From JAFDXJ01 sp039811225 (lineage in GTDB: Bacteria; Bacteroidota; Bacteroidia; Chitinophagales; Chitinophagaceae), in assembly GCA_039811225.1 (NCBI GenBank), contig JBDHYG010000007.1:51260-115259 (forward strand): 64,000 nt of DNA, written 5' to 3'. The first letter of the stretch is position 1; each line of letters starts with the position of its first letter. Shown one piece after another: positions 1 through 8,904 of this stretch. The notes beneath the pieces were generated by a model. It was not told where the DNA came from, ran no database searches, and saw only the letters and a list, made by a program, of their open reading frames with translations. Position numbers and translations under genes: made by a program.

Positions 1-1560
1 GTTATCGGCAGTGATGTAGCCGGCAACCTGTTACCAAAAGAAAAAATTACCAATATCTTCCAGGTACTTTTACAGGTGGCTTTTTTTAGAGAGGATAAAG
101 ATGCCAAAGAAGAAAAGGACAATTGTAATTTTTATATACAACACAAACTGGATGAATATACCATGGGCAGTTTTGGCTCCGTACAGGAGATTATCCGGGA
201 GGGTCTGAAAACAGGAGATTCAATTTATCCCCGATTAAAAAAACTTGCCGATTCCCTGGATGGCCTGTATGGAAAAGATTTGCGGCCTTATCCACTAATT
301 CCCGCTATTCGTTCTGTAAAAATTTCAGCTATCGAAGTAACCGGTTTAATGCGCACCAAAAAAACATTTTTTCTTCACCGGATTGATATGCCCCTGGGCA
401 TTCAGTACACCGCACAGGAAATTGCCCAGCATATCCGAAAAGCCTTTGGTACCCGTTATTACAATAAAATCATTTATGCAGTAGAACCACAAGCCGATGG
501 CTCAGCAATTATTCATTTTGAAGTGGAAGAAAACCCATTCACCTTTGCCAAGGCCGGTATTTCCTATAATTCATTCAATGGCATCAGCCTGATTGGCAAT
601 ATCACTTCCCGGAATTTTTTTACCCCCTACTCAAGAAGCCTGGTAACGGCAAACCTGGGCGAAAACCTGAAAATACGCGGAGAACATTTGCAATACTTTG
701 GAAAATTCAAGACCCTGACTTTAGCAGCCTCCATCGAAGCAGCTAATTCCGGCTTTACCAATTACATCAATTTTCAAAAAGATGGAACTTACCGGCTCAA
801 TACATTTACTGCAGATGTAAATATGCATTGGACCTTGCGAAGAAATTACGCCATCGGCTTAGGTACCCGTTTCCTGTCTTATTATTATAAACCGGATATA
901 GTTTCCAAATATGAGTTACATGGCAATAATAATATGCTCAGCAGTTATGCATTTATCCAATTAAATACATTAAGCAATTCCATTTATCCCAAAAAAGGAA
1001 CTAAAATATTTGCACAAGTGGGCTACCAGTACAACCAACACCAGAACATTGATCTCTATCACAATGGCAGCCTGATCCTGAATGAAGATTCCATTGGTGG
1101 CCAGTTCGCGGATTATTGGCAGACAAAATTTGATTATCAAAATTTTCTTCCATTATCCCCCAAATTTACCCTGATAACAACCATTCAAAATTCCATCGCC
1201 TTTCATAGTAAATCGATCCTCAATGGTGATTATTATATCGGGGGCCTCACTGCGAGCTTTCCCAACCAGGTAGTCTTTGCCGGCTTAAATGAAGGCACCG
1301 TGCGGACAAACAGCGCTGCTATGTTTCAATTAGGTATCCGTTATCATCCATATCCCAATATTTATATCACGGCAAAAGCGAATGGCTTGTATTATGATTT
1401 TTTACAATCATCCACTTACAATAAATCACCGAATTTTTTATCAGGTTATGCGCTTACACTGGGGTATAAATTTATCTTAGGCCCTTTGGAAATTAGCGCC
1501 ATGTATTGCGACCAATCCAAAAAATTATTGCCTTATATCAATCTCGGCATTCCTTTTTAA
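1..1560 (+). CDS. Patatin-like phospholipase fused to BamA/TamA-type barrel (C-terminal part)
   Basis: The frame is open from the first base, so about 519 C-terminal residues are visible and the true start lies outside the window; the GTG at 76 is internal. The first ~30 residues (LLPKEKITN, QVAFF) resemble the end of the patatin lipase domain of Bacteroidota patatin/outer-membrane fusions; the catalytic GXSXG would be upstream and cannot be checked. A POTRA-like segment follows, then a long run of alternating beta-strand sequence rich in Tyr, Asn and Gly, ending in GIPF with a C-terminal Phe typical of outer-membrane barrels. By family, such proteins resemble PlpD, a type Vd autotransporter lipase. 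Family assignment is fairly sure; substrate is unknown. Confidence 0.75.
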   Translation, partial: VIGSDVAGNLLPKEKITNIFQVLLQVAFFREDKDAKEEKDNCNFYIQHKLDEYTMGSFGSVQEIIREGLKTGDSIYPRLKKLADSLDGLYGKDLRPYPLIPAIRSVKISAIEVTGLMRTKKTFFLHRIDMPLGIQYTAQEIAQHIRKAFGTRYYNKIIYAVEPQADGSAIIHFEVEENPFTFAKAGISYNSFNGISLIGNITSRNFFTPYSRSLVTANLGENLKIRGEHLQYFGKFKTLTLAASIEAANSGFTNYINFQKDGTYRLNTFTADVNMHWTLRRNYAIGLGTRFLSYYYKPDIVSKYELHGNNNMLSSYAFIQLNTLSNSIYPKKGTKIFAQVGYQYNQHQNIDLYHNGSLILNEDSIGGQFADYWQTKFDYQNFLPLSPKFTLITTIQNSIAFHSKSILNGDYYIGGLTASFPNQVVFAGLNEGTVRTNSAAMFQLGIRYHPYPNIYITAKANGLYYDFLQSSTYNKSPNFLSGYALTLGYKFILGPLEISAMYCDQSKKLLPYINLGIPF

Positions 1561-1574
1561 ATGATTTAAACACT

Positions 1575-2378
1575 ATGCAGCCATTTACCGATCAGTTAAA
1601 CAGGAAAATTATTTTACCGGAATTTCCCCCGAAAAAAATTGTGTCTTTAGTGCCATCCATTACGGAATTGCTTTACGACCTTGGCCTGGAAAAAGAGATA
1701 AGCGGTATTACCAAATTTTGCGTACATCCGGGTCATGCCAAAAAAGACAAACCAATTATTGGTGGCACCAAAAATTTCCATATAGAAAAAATTGAAACAT
1801 TGGCTCCTGACTTAATCATTGCCAATAAAGAAGAAAATTTAAAAAGCCAGGTAGATGCATTGCAAACAAAATTTCCTGTATGGATCAGTGATGTGGAAAG
1901 TTTTGTTTCCGCTATGCAGCTAATTCAAGGTGTAGGTGCTGTTACGGGAAAAGATAAAGAGGCTGCCAAATTGATCCAGGCTATTGAAACAGCTTTTTCT
2001 ACTATCCCCGTTTCCGGAAAAAAATACCGGGTAACCTATCTCATTTGGCAAAATCCTTTGATGACGATTGGTGGAGATACCTTTATCCAGGTCATGTTGG
2101 AAAAAGCCGGCCTGGAGAATGTCTTCAAAGAAAAAGCCCGATATCCCGAAATAAGTGTTGAGGATATCAGGGACAGCGGAACCGAAATCCTGTTGCTTTC
2201 TTCAGAGCCCTATCCATTTGGAGAAAAACATGTACCCTATTTTCAGGAAGCATTACCCGGGATTAAGATCCTATTGGCAGATGGCGAAATGTTTAGTTGG
2301 TATGGTAGCCGGATGGTAGCTGCAGCAGCTTATTTTAAAGACTTGCAAAAAAGGATTTCCCTTTTGGTAAAAGACTAA
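1575..2378 (+). CDS. BtuF-like helical-backbone metal receptor (ABC substrate-binding family)
   Basis: A 267-residue protein of the TroA/BtuF type (Peripla_BP_2 fold). The N-terminal KKIVSLVPSITELLYDLGL and the later GGTKNFHIEKIETLAPDLIIA segment are the usual first lobe of cobalamin or iron-siderophore receptors. I chose the ATG at 1575, 14 bases after the preceding stop; an upstream in-frame ATG at 1506 would overlap the barrel gene by 55 bases. No signal peptide or lipobox is visible, so as read the protein would stay in the cytoplasm, which is odd for a substrate-binding protein. No permease or ATPase gene is adjacent. The ligand is not predictable. Confidence 0.8.
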   Translation: MQPFTDQLNRKIILPEFPPKKIVSLVPSITELLYDLGLEKEISGITKFCVHPGHAKKDKPIIGGTKNFHIEKIETLAPDLIIANKEENLKSQVDALQTKFPVWISDVESFVSAMQLIQGVGAVTGKDKEAAKLIQAIETAFSTIPVSGKKYRVTYLIWQNPLMTIGGDTFIQVMLEKAGLENVFKEKARYPEISVEDIRDSGTEILLLSSEPYPFGEKHVPYFQEALPGIKILLADGEMFSWYGSRMVAAAAYFKDLQKRISLLVKD

Positions 2379-2384
2379 TTCCGT

Positions 2385-2413
2385 TTGCCATATCAGGGGA
2401 TTATGTATATTTG
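2385..2413 (+). promoter_or_regulatory. Bacteroidota-type promoter for fbaB
   Basis: TTG at 2385-2387 (within TTTG), 18 bases of spacer, then TATATTTG at 2406-2413, a perfect match to the TAnnTTTG -7 box. It lies about 85 bases upstream of the fbaB start. Confidence 0.7.
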
Positions 2414-2499
2414 CAGCCGGGAAATTTTTTCGGGGAAATAACGATTTTATTTCCCATTTTTTACCAACAAAAAAATCATTCTAAATTAATTCACCGGTT

Positions 2500-3558
2500 A
2501 TGGCAAATCAAAAGATTCTACAAATTATGGGGGATAAAGCAGACAACCTGCTCAACCACAAGTGTACCACCATTGATCAATCCATGTTGTCTTTACCTTC
2601 TCCGGATCACCTGGATAAAGTATGGGCTATAAGCAATCGTAATGTACAGGTGCTGCGCAGTATGGAACAATTATTAAATCATGGCCGCCTGGCCGGTACG
2701 GGATATTGCAGTATCCTCCCGGTGGACCAGGGGATAGAACATAGTGGGGGTAGTGCATTTGGGCCAAACCCTATGTATTTTGATCCGGAAAATATTGTAA
2801 AGCTGGCTATTGAAGGGGGCTGTAACGGTGTTGCTTCTACTTTTGGTGTACTGGGTATGATGAGTCGGAAGTATGCACACAAAATTCCGTTTATCGTAAA
2901 GATCAATCACAATGAATTGCTCACATACCCCAATAAATTTGACCAGACTTTATTTGGTAGTGTAAAAAATGCCTGGAACCTGGGTGCCATGGCAGTGGGT
3001 GCTACCATTTATTTTGGCAGTGATCAAAGCACCCGGCAATTAAAAGAAATTTCAGAAGCATTTGAGCTGGCACACGAACTGGGCATGGTTACCATCTTAT
3101 GGTGCTACCTTCGGAATGATGCCTTCAAAAAAGACGGTGTGGATTACCATGCTGCTGCTGACCTTACCGGCCAGGCCAATCACCTGGGCGTAACCATTCA
3201 GGCAGACATCATCAAGCAAAAATTACCAGTGAATAATGGTGGTTACAATGCCATCAAATTTGGCAAGACCAATAAGGCGGTTTATGAAAAATTAACAACC
3301 GATAACCCCATTGACCTCTGCCGATATCAATTAATTAATTGCTATATGGGCCGTGTTGGTCTCATCAATAGCGGCGGTGAGAGCAAAGGCGCCAGCGATA
3401 TGTATGAAGCCGTAGAAACAGCCGTTGTAAATAAACGTGCCGGTGGTATGGGCCTGATCATGGGGCGGAAAGCCTTCCAGAAACCTATGAAAGAAGGTGT
3501 GGATTTATTAAATATTGTACAGGATGTTTATTTAGACCAGTCGATTACAATTGCGTAA
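2500..3558 (+). CDS. fbaB: Class I fructose-bisphosphate aldolase, FbaB/DhnA type
   Basis: Cleaves fructose 1,6-bisphosphate to dihydroxyacetone phosphate and glyceraldehyde 3-phosphate (or the reverse in gluconeogenesis) in the cytoplasm. The 352-residue length equals the E. coli FbaB class. Seen: SILPVDQGIEHSGG (residues ~71-84), the ADIIKQK segment (235-241) whose Lys239 is the likely Schiff-base lysine by family comparison, and SGGESKGASD, a phosphate-binding glycine-rich loop. It is transcribed alone from the promoter at 2385 and ends at a strong terminator. The start is the first ATG of the frame and fits the family. Confidence is high. Confidence 0.93.
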   Translation: MANQKILQIMGDKADNLLNHKCTTIDQSMLSLPSPDHLDKVWAISNRNVQVLRSMEQLLNHGRLAGTGYCSILPVDQGIEHSGGSAFGPNPMYFDPENIVKLAIEGGCNGVASTFGVLGMMSRKYAHKIPFIVKINHNELLTYPNKFDQTLFGSVKNAWNLGAMAVGATIYFGSDQSTRQLKEISEAFELAHELGMVTILWCYLRNDAFKKDGVDYHAAADLTGQANHLGVTIQADIIKQKLPVNNGGYNAIKFGKTNKAVYEKLTTDNPIDLCRYQLINCYMGRVGLINSGGESKGASDMYEAVETAVVNKRAGGMGLIMGRKAFQKPMKEGVDLLNIVQDVYLDQSITIA

Positions 3559-3575
3559 TAGCTCTATTTCTGTTT

Positions 3576-3610
3576 CCTGCTGCAAGATTTTTGCAGCAGG
3601 ATTTTTTTTC
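3576..3610 (+). terminator. Rho-independent terminator after fbaB
   Basis: Perfect 10-bp stem (CCTGCTGCAA at 3576-3585 with TTGCAGCAGG at 3591-3600), 5-base loop, followed by a run of eight T. Confidence 0.9.
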
Positions 3611-3681
3611 TTTCTTTTTTTCTTGAAAAAATATACTTATTTCTTTTTTAGTACCTTCATTTCCCCAATTTTTGAAAACGA

Positions 3682-4650
3682 ATGAATAAAGAGAAAAATA
3701 AAGACAATAAAGACATTAATGATGTGAATGAATCGGAAGGCGATTTTTTTGAATCTTCCCTTTCCGGGGAAGAAAATACAATGAATAAAGAATTGGCCCA
3801 ACGGGAAAAATGGTATAAGCGCCTGCGCAAAGGCATAACCACGTCCACGTCCGATAAAAAAGAAACGCCGGAAGGCCTTTGGACCAAATGCCCGAATTGC
3901 AGTTTTATATGCACTACCACCGAATTAAAAGAGAACTTATTTGTCTGCCCCAAATGCAATTATCATCACCGGATAGGTAGCCTGGAATATTTTGAATTCC
4001 TTTTTGACAATAAAGAATATGCTGAACTCTTTGGCAATATCCGGAGTAAAGATTTTCTTTCCTTTACGGATTTGAAACCATATGGAAAAAGGCTGAATGA
4101 AATACAAAGCAAAACCGGCCTGACGGATAGTTTACGCGTCGGTCATGGCAAAGTAAATGATGAAGAAATGGTTATCGCCTGTATGGATTTTGAATTTATT
4201 GGCGGCTCCCTGGGGAGTGTAATGGGGGAAAAATTCAGCCGGGCTGTAGATTACTGCCTGGCACACCATTTACCCTATATCGTCATATCCAAAAGTGGCG
4301 GAGCCCGAATGATGGAAAGCGCTTTCAGCCTCATGCAATTGGCCAAAACCAGTGGAAAATTATCGCAACTCAGTGATGCCAAATTGCCTTTTATATCTGT
4401 ATTGACTGATCCTACTTTTGGTGGTATCACTGCAAGTTTTGGCATGTTGGGTGATTTGAATATTGCCGAACCTGCCGCCCTTATTGGTTTTGCCGGCCCC
4501 CGGGTGATCAAGGAAACCATTAAGAAAGATTTACCGGAAGGTTTCCAACGCAGTGAATTCTTACTGGAACATGGTTTCCTCGATTTCATTGTGCAACGAA
4601 AAGACCTGAAAGAAAAACTGGCTCAGGTAGTGCGATTCTTTAAAAATTAA
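3682..4650 (+). CDS. accD: Acetyl-CoA carboxylase carboxyltransferase subunit beta
   Basis: Beta half of the carboxyltransferase that moves CO2 from biotin to acetyl-CoA, the first step of fatty-acid synthesis; it works with AccA, not present here. Seen: a four-cysteine zinc ribbon (CPNC ... CPKC) near the N-terminus, then the crotonase-like fold with ISKSGGARMMES and a GPRVIKET segment. The start is uncertain. The ATG at 3682 gives 322 residues with a polar Lys/Asn/Glu-rich leader of about 33 residues that the family lacks; an in-frame ATG at 3781 (MNKELAQREKWYKRL) gives 289 residues, closer to family length. I report the longer form and consider 3781 at least as likely. Confidence 0.92.
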   Translation: MNKEKNKDNKDINDVNESEGDFFESSLSGEENTMNKELAQREKWYKRLRKGITTSTSDKKETPEGLWTKCPNCSFICTTTELKENLFVCPKCNYHHRIGSLEYFEFLFDNKEYAELFGNIRSKDFLSFTDLKPYGKRLNEIQSKTGLTDSLRVGHGKVNDEEMVIACMDFEFIGGSLGSVMGEKFSRAVDYCLAHHLPYIVISKSGGARMMESAFSLMQLAKTSGKLSQLSDAKLPFISVLTDPTFGGITASFGMLGDLNIAEPAALIGFAGPRVIKETIKKDLPEGFQRSEFLLEHGFLDFIVQRKDLKEKLAQVVRFFKN

Positions 4651-4703
4651 TTTCTTTTCCGACAAAATAGTTTCCGGGCAGATAAAAAATGTAACCGCGG
4701 CCC

Positions 4704-5147
4704 ATGTCCACCAAAGAATTTAAAAACAAGCAAGCTTATTTTCATTACCAGATCGATGATAAATATATTGCCGGGATCGTTTTGCTGGGTACCGAAGTAA
4801 AATCAATCCGGGAAGGAAAAGTCAGCTTCAATGACAGCTATTGTTTCCTGGACCGGGGCGAATGCTGGGTGCGTGGTCTATATATTTCAGAATACTCGCA
4901 TGGTAACCAGAACAACCATATCCCGGTTCACGACCGGAAACTCCTGCTCACTAAAAGAGAATTGAAAAAATTAGCTGCCGGTACAAAAGAAAAAGGGTTT
5001 ACGATAATTCCTTTACGTGTTTTCTTTAATGATAAGAACCTGGCAAAACTGGAAATTGGCCTGGCACGTGGTAAAAAAGTGCATGATAAAAGAGAAAGCA
5101 TTAAAGCAAGGGATACCGAACGGGAATTAAGAAGAATAGTAAAATAA
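4704..5147 (+). CDS. smpB: SsrA-binding protein SmpB
   Basis: Binds tmRNA and delivers it to stalled ribosomes for trans-translation. The 147-residue protein has the family hallmarks: YIAGIVLLGTEVKSIREGK near the start, the central EYSHGNQNNH segment, and a basic C-terminal tail (GKKVHDKRESIKARDTERE) that inserts into the mRNA channel. It follows accD by 53 bases on the same strand and ends just before a terminator shared with the convergent OmpA-like gene. The tmRNA gene itself is not in this window. Confidence 0.95.
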   Translation: MSTKEFKNKQAYFHYQIDDKYIAGIVLLGTEVKSIREGKVSFNDSYCFLDRGECWVRGLYISEYSHGNQNNHIPVHDRKLLLTKRELKKLAAGTKEKGFTIIPLRVFFNDKNLAKLEIGLARGKKVHDKRESIKARDTERELRRIVK

Positions 5148-5150
5148 AGT

Positions 5151-5177
5151 AAAAGGGGCTTTTCCAGCCCCTTTTTT
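5151..5177. terminator. Bidirectional terminator between smpB and the OmpA-like gene
   Basis: Perfect 10-bp stem (AAAAGGGGCT at 5151-5160 with AGCCCCTTTT at 5166-5175) and 5-base loop. T-rich on one side and A-rich on the other, so it can serve both convergent genes. Confidence 0.85.
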
Positions 5178-5187
5178 CAACATGTTT

Positions 5188-5988
5188 TTACTGATTGATA
5201 AGATTATATAACTCATCTAACTTGGGCGAAAGAATAATTTCGGTACGCCGGTTCTGTGCCCTGCCTTCCGGTGTAGAATTCGTGGCAACCGGATCATACA
5301 TACTGTGGCCACTGGCTACCACATTGCGGGGATCCACTTTATAATCATTCACTAAAATACGGACGATAGATGTCGCACGAGCTGTACTCAATGCCCAGTT
5401 ATCTTCATATTTCAGGCGAATGGGAATAGAATCTGTATGGCCTTCAATATTGATGGCTATGTCCGGATTCAAAACAAGGACGGCTGCCAATTTACTCAGT
5501 GCCTCCTTTCCTTTCTCATTCACCACCGCACTCCCCGAAGGAAACAATAAACTTTCACTCAGGCTCACATATACTTTACCGTTTTTTTGCGATACAGTCA
5601 ATTCATTCGCCGAGAAGCCGCCCAGCGCTTCCGCCATTTTCTTTTTCAAAGCATCTGCTTTCATTTTTTGTTGGTCCAGTAAAGCCTGTAATTGCGCTAA
5701 TTTTTTTTGTTGCTCCGCCAGCGCCTGCTGATTCTGGTTTAATGCATTGGTTTTATCCTGGATACTATTGGAAAGAGTGGCATTATCATTTTTCAATTGA
5801 TCAATTTGTTTTTGCAAATCCATCACCACATTTTGTAATTCATTGACTTTATTCGCCAGAACTGCACTGTCACTACGTAAATAACGATTGGCAATTTGCT
5901 CATCCAGGTATTTTCTTTTTGCCACGCACCCTGAGAGAAACAGGATACCGCTAATGAACAGGAAAACTTTTGTTGCAATTACTTTCAT
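5188..5988 (-). CDS. OmpA-family peptidoglycan-binding lipoprotein with coiled coil
   Basis: A 266-residue exported protein. The N-terminus is a lipoprotein signal (hydrophobic stretch ending LSGC, Cys at ~21). Residues ~40-115 are a heptad-like coiled coil rich in Gln, Asn, Lys and Leu. The C-terminal ~120 residues are an OmpA domain: NIEGHTDSIPIR, NWALSTARA and GRAQNRRTEI, which contain the Asp and Arg that bind diaminopimelate in this family. It probably tethers the outer membrane to the cell wall. It stands alone, convergent with smpB. No clear TAnnTTTG promoter was found upstream. Confidence 0.88.
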   Translation of the reverse strand: MKVIATKVFLFISGILFLSGCVAKRKYLDEQIANRYLRSDSAVLANKVNELQNVVMDLQKQIDQLKNDNATLSNSIQDKTNALNQNQQALAEQQKKLAQLQALLDQQKMKADALKKKMAEALGGFSANELTVSQKNGKVYVSLSESLLFPSGSAVVNEKGKEALSKLAAVLVLNPDIAINIEGHTDSIPIRLKYEDNWALSTARATSIVRILVNDYKVDPRNVVASGHSMYDPVATNSTPEGRAQNRRTEIILSPKLDELYNLINQ

Positions 5989-6251
5989 TTTTTAATTTTT
6001 ATTGTATGTCTTAACGGATAGTGCCTGTCAAATTTTTTCTATCGCTTCGAGCAAGTAAATGAAAATTTTTATAGGTCATCATTTATACTTGCATTTTAAT
6101 TTGCCAAATGTCGGAAAAAATAATGCCAAAGTTTTTTATTTTTAATAACACCCAACTGAAAATGGGTTCATATAGGTAATCTGGTTTTATATTTATTACC
6201 TTGTGCACGCAGGAAATATAGTATAGAATTTTGCAAACAAAAATCAACAAC

Positions 6252-7280
6252 ATGCATCGCAGAAAATTATTAAAGATCGGGAGCCTGGGCATGGGTACCC
6301 TGTTCAGTTATCGTTTATACGCCTCCGCATTTACCGGAAATGCAGGCAGGAAACCCATAGTGCTCTCCACCTGGGATGCAGGTATAGCCGCCAATGAAGC
6401 CGCCTGGAAAGTCTTACGCAGCAAGGGTGCAGCTATTGACGCTGTAGAACAAGGAGTGATGGTTACGGAAGCTTCGCAAAACTGTTGTGTTGGCCTGGGT
6501 GCGAACCCGGACAGGGATGGTTATGTTACACTCGATGCAAGTATTATGAAAGGAAATGGGGACTGTGGTGCAGTCGCTTTCCTGGAAAGAATAAAACACC
6601 CGATCTCAGTGGCACGAAGGGTGATGGAAAAAACACCACATGTATTACTCGTGGGTGAGGGTGCGCAACAATTTGCCGTTGCTGAGGGATTTCCTTTAGA
6701 ATCCGGGGAGCTCTCGCCCGATGCGGAAAAAACATATCATGACTGGCTGAAGAAAAGTGAATACAAACCAAAAGTGAATATAGAAAATTCCAAAGGGCAG
6801 CAGGCATTTGCACCGGCCCGGTTAGCGGATAATTCCTGGAATCATGATACGATCGGTATGATTGCCCTCGATGCCAATGGCCAGCTTGCTGGCAGTTGTA
6901 CGACCAGTGGAATGGCTTTTAAAATGCGGGGACGTGTTGGTGATTCACCCATTATCGGTGCGGGTTTATTTGTAGATAATGAAGCCGGTGCCGCTGTATC
7001 CACCGGGTTGGGTGAAGAAGTGATCCGTACCTGCGGAACGCACCTGGTGGTAGAATTTATGCGACAAGGCCTCACACCTCGCGATGCCTGTAAGAAGGCC
7101 GTGGAGCGGATTATCCAACGATACATGCATACCGATAAACTGAAAGATATACAGGTTGGCTTCATAGCCCTGAATCCAAAAGGTGAATATGGTGGCTATT
7201 GTATTCATGCCGGTTTTAATTATGCCATATGTTATGCAGATGATTATAATAAATTAACGGATAGCGAATTTGCCCTTTAA
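6252..7280 (+). CDS. Glycosylasparaginase (N4-(beta-GlcNAc)-asparaginase), Ntn-hydrolase
   Basis: Family 2 asparaginase/aspartylglucosaminidase, which cleaves the GlcNAc-Asn bond of degraded glycoproteins after self-cleaving into two subunits. Seen: the HDTIGM site, where Thr200 should become the new N-terminal nucleophile, and RGRVGDSPIIGAG plus GLGEE substrate-pocket segments. The N-terminus MHRRKLLKIGSLG has an RR-x-LL Tat-like motif followed by a hydrophobic stretch, so export as a folded precursor is likely. I chose the ATG at 6252; the frame also has a TTG at 6231. The cutC gene follows by 11 bases. Confidence 0.88.
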   Translation: MHRRKLLKIGSLGMGTLFSYRLYASAFTGNAGRKPIVLSTWDAGIAANEAAWKVLRSKGAAIDAVEQGVMVTEASQNCCVGLGANPDRDGYVTLDASIMKGNGDCGAVAFLERIKHPISVARRVMEKTPHVLLVGEGAQQFAVAEGFPLESGELSPDAEKTYHDWLKKSEYKPKVNIENSKGQQAFAPARLADNSWNHDTIGMIALDANGQLAGSCTTSGMAFKMRGRVGDSPIIGAGLFVDNEAGAAVSTGLGEEVIRTCGTHLVVEFMRQGLTPRDACKKAVERIIQRYMHTDKLKDIQVGFIALNPKGEYGGYCIHAGFNYAICYADDYNKLTDSEFAL

Positions 7281-7291
7281 ATTTTTACATC

Positions 7292-8005
7292 ATGCTACTG
7301 GAGATTGCGGTTTTTAATATAGCATCTGCTTTGCAGGCAGCCGGTGCCAATGCAGACAGGCTGGAACTCTGCGAGAATCCGGCTGATGGCGGTACCACCC
7401 CATCTGCCGGGTTTTTAAAATTGATTTCCCAACAGGTTACCATACCGGTTTTCCCGATTATCCGGCCAAGAGGGGGTGATTTTTTTTATAGCAAGACTGA
7501 ACTGGCCGTAATGGAACAGGATATTTTATTATGCAAATCATTGGGTTTCCCCGGCATAGTAACAGGCGCGCTAAAGCAAAACGGAGAAGTGGATTTTAAA
7601 AATATATACCGGCTCGTAGAAATCGCTTATCCTATGGAAGTAACCTTTCACCGTGCCTTTGACCGGGCTATCCGGCCCCTGGAAGCATTGGAACAAATTA
7701 TAGACTGTGGCTGTAACCGGATACTTACCAGCGGACAACAACCGGACGCGCTTTCAGGAAAAGAATTAATAAAAGAACTGGTGCTAAAAGCCGATGAGCG
7801 ACTCATCATTCTCCCCGGTAGTGGTGTACGAAAAGAAAATATCAGGGAACTAATCGACTATACAGGAGTTACAGAAGTACATTCTTCGGCCCGCCAGGCG
7901 ATCCCATCTGCAATGGAATATGTGAACCCGGCTATGCAGGAAAATTTAGAAAACATAACCGTTGATACAGGAGAAATAAGCGCTATGAAAAGACTTATTT
8001 CATAG
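7292..8005 (+). CDS. cutC: CutC family protein
   Basis: A 237-residue TIM-barrel protein of the CutC family, historically linked to copper homeostasis, although the biochemical role remains unsettled. Seen: LEIAVFNIASALQAAGANADRLELC at the start (given here as separate recognisable words EIAVFN and DRLELC), PVFPIIRPRGGDFFY, VTFHRAFDR and ILTSGQQPDAL, all standard for the family. It probably forms a two-gene unit with the upstream asparaginase (gap 11 bases). Its last 11 bases overlap the 3' end of the convergent rfbD. Confidence 0.9.
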   Translation: MLLEIAVFNIASALQAAGANADRLELCENPADGGTTPSAGFLKLISQQVTIPVFPIIRPRGGDFFYSKTELAVMEQDILLCKSLGFPGIVTGALKQNGEVDFKNIYRLVEIAYPMEVTFHRAFDRAIRPLEALEQIIDCGCNRILTSGQQPDALSGKELIKELVLKADERLIILPGSGVRKENIRELIDYTGVTEVHSSARQAIPSAMEYVNPAMQENLENITVDTGEISAMKRLIS

Positions 8006-8903
8006 AAACAGGAAAAACTTCATCCGGTAAATTTTCCATGCATACTTTTAAACTGTCTTTCCAGTCATTGATTTTTATGCCAAATGTTTCCTGGATTTTC
8101 TGTGTATCAAAGACAGAATAGGCCGGCCGCATCGCCGGTGTCGGGTATTCTTTGGTAGTTATTTTTCGGATCTTACAATTGGCCCCGGCGATCTCCCGGA
8201 TAGCAATAGCAAAATCATACCAGGTAATATTTCCTTTATTACTAAAATGATAAATACCCGGCCGGGCAGGCACTGCTCCCGTCAATATTTGTGAAGCCAT
8301 TATTAATAAAACATTGGCCAGGTCCCAGGCATAAGTAGGTGCTCCACGTTGATCATTCACCACTGCAATTTCTGGTTTTGTTTTAAAAAGCCGCAACATG
8401 GTTTTGAGAAAATTAAACCCAAATTCACTGTACAACCAGGAAGTGCGGATAATAAAAGTTTGTTTATAATTCTTTAATGCCATTTCTTCTCCACTTCTTT
8501 TTGTGAAACCATAGTAATTCACGGGATTGGTTTCATCCGTCTCTTTATAAGGAGTATGTTGCAAGCCATTGAAGACATAATCTGTGGAAAGGTGCAGGAA
8601 GCCACATTGATTGTCTTTGCAAATCATGGCGAGCTCTCCTACTGCATGTGCATTCACATCAAATGCTTTATCGCGGTCCGATTCAGCGAGGTCCACTGCT
8701 GTATAAGCAGCCGTATTGATGCAAATGGATGGCTGATGATCCTGAAAATATTTTTTCACCTGGGCGGTATTGGATATATCCAGTACTTCTTTCTCTGTAA
8801 AAAGAAAATGGAATTGCTTATAACCCGTTGCTGCTTCGCGCAATGACTTCCCCAATTGGCCACTCTTCCCGGTAATTAATATCGTTGGTTTATGTGCAGG
8901 CAT
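7995..8903 (-). CDS. rfbD: dTDP-4-dehydrorhamnose reductase
   Basis: SDR-family reductase catalysing the last step of dTDP-L-rhamnose synthesis. The 302-residue protein has an N-terminal Rossmann motif ILITGKSGQLGKSL, the catalytic YxxxK as YYGFTKRSGEE, STDYVFNG and the RTSWLYS segment. It is the last gene of a minus-strand run starting at 11336; only one base separates it from the dehydrogenase gene, so the three are probably one operon. The partners RmlA, B and C are not in this window. Its 3' end overlaps cutC by 11 bases. Confidence 0.9.
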   Translation of the reverse strand: MPAHKPTILITGKSGQLGKSLREAATGYKQFHFLFTEKEVLDISNTAQVKKYFQDHQPSICINTAAYTAVDLAESDRDKAFDVNAHAVGELAMICKDNQCGFLHLSTDYVFNGLQHTPYKETDETNPVNYYGFTKRSGEEMALKNYKQTFIIRTSWLYSEFGFNFLKTMLRLFKTKPEIAVVNDQRGAPTYAWDLANVLLIMASQILTGAVPARPGIYHFSNKGNITWYDFAIAIREIAGANCKIRKITTKEYPTPAMRPAYSVFDTQKIQETFGIKINDWKDSLKVCMENLPDEVFPVSMK

Positions 8904-8904
8904 T

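Noticed and set aside
76..78. GTG at 76 as the start of the first gene
   Set aside because: The frame is open to base 1 and the upstream residues fit the patatin family, so the gene is cut by the window edge.
3623..3659. TTG ... TACCTTCA as an accD promoter
   Set aside because: Spacer of 26 bases is too long and the -7 box misses the final TTTG pattern.
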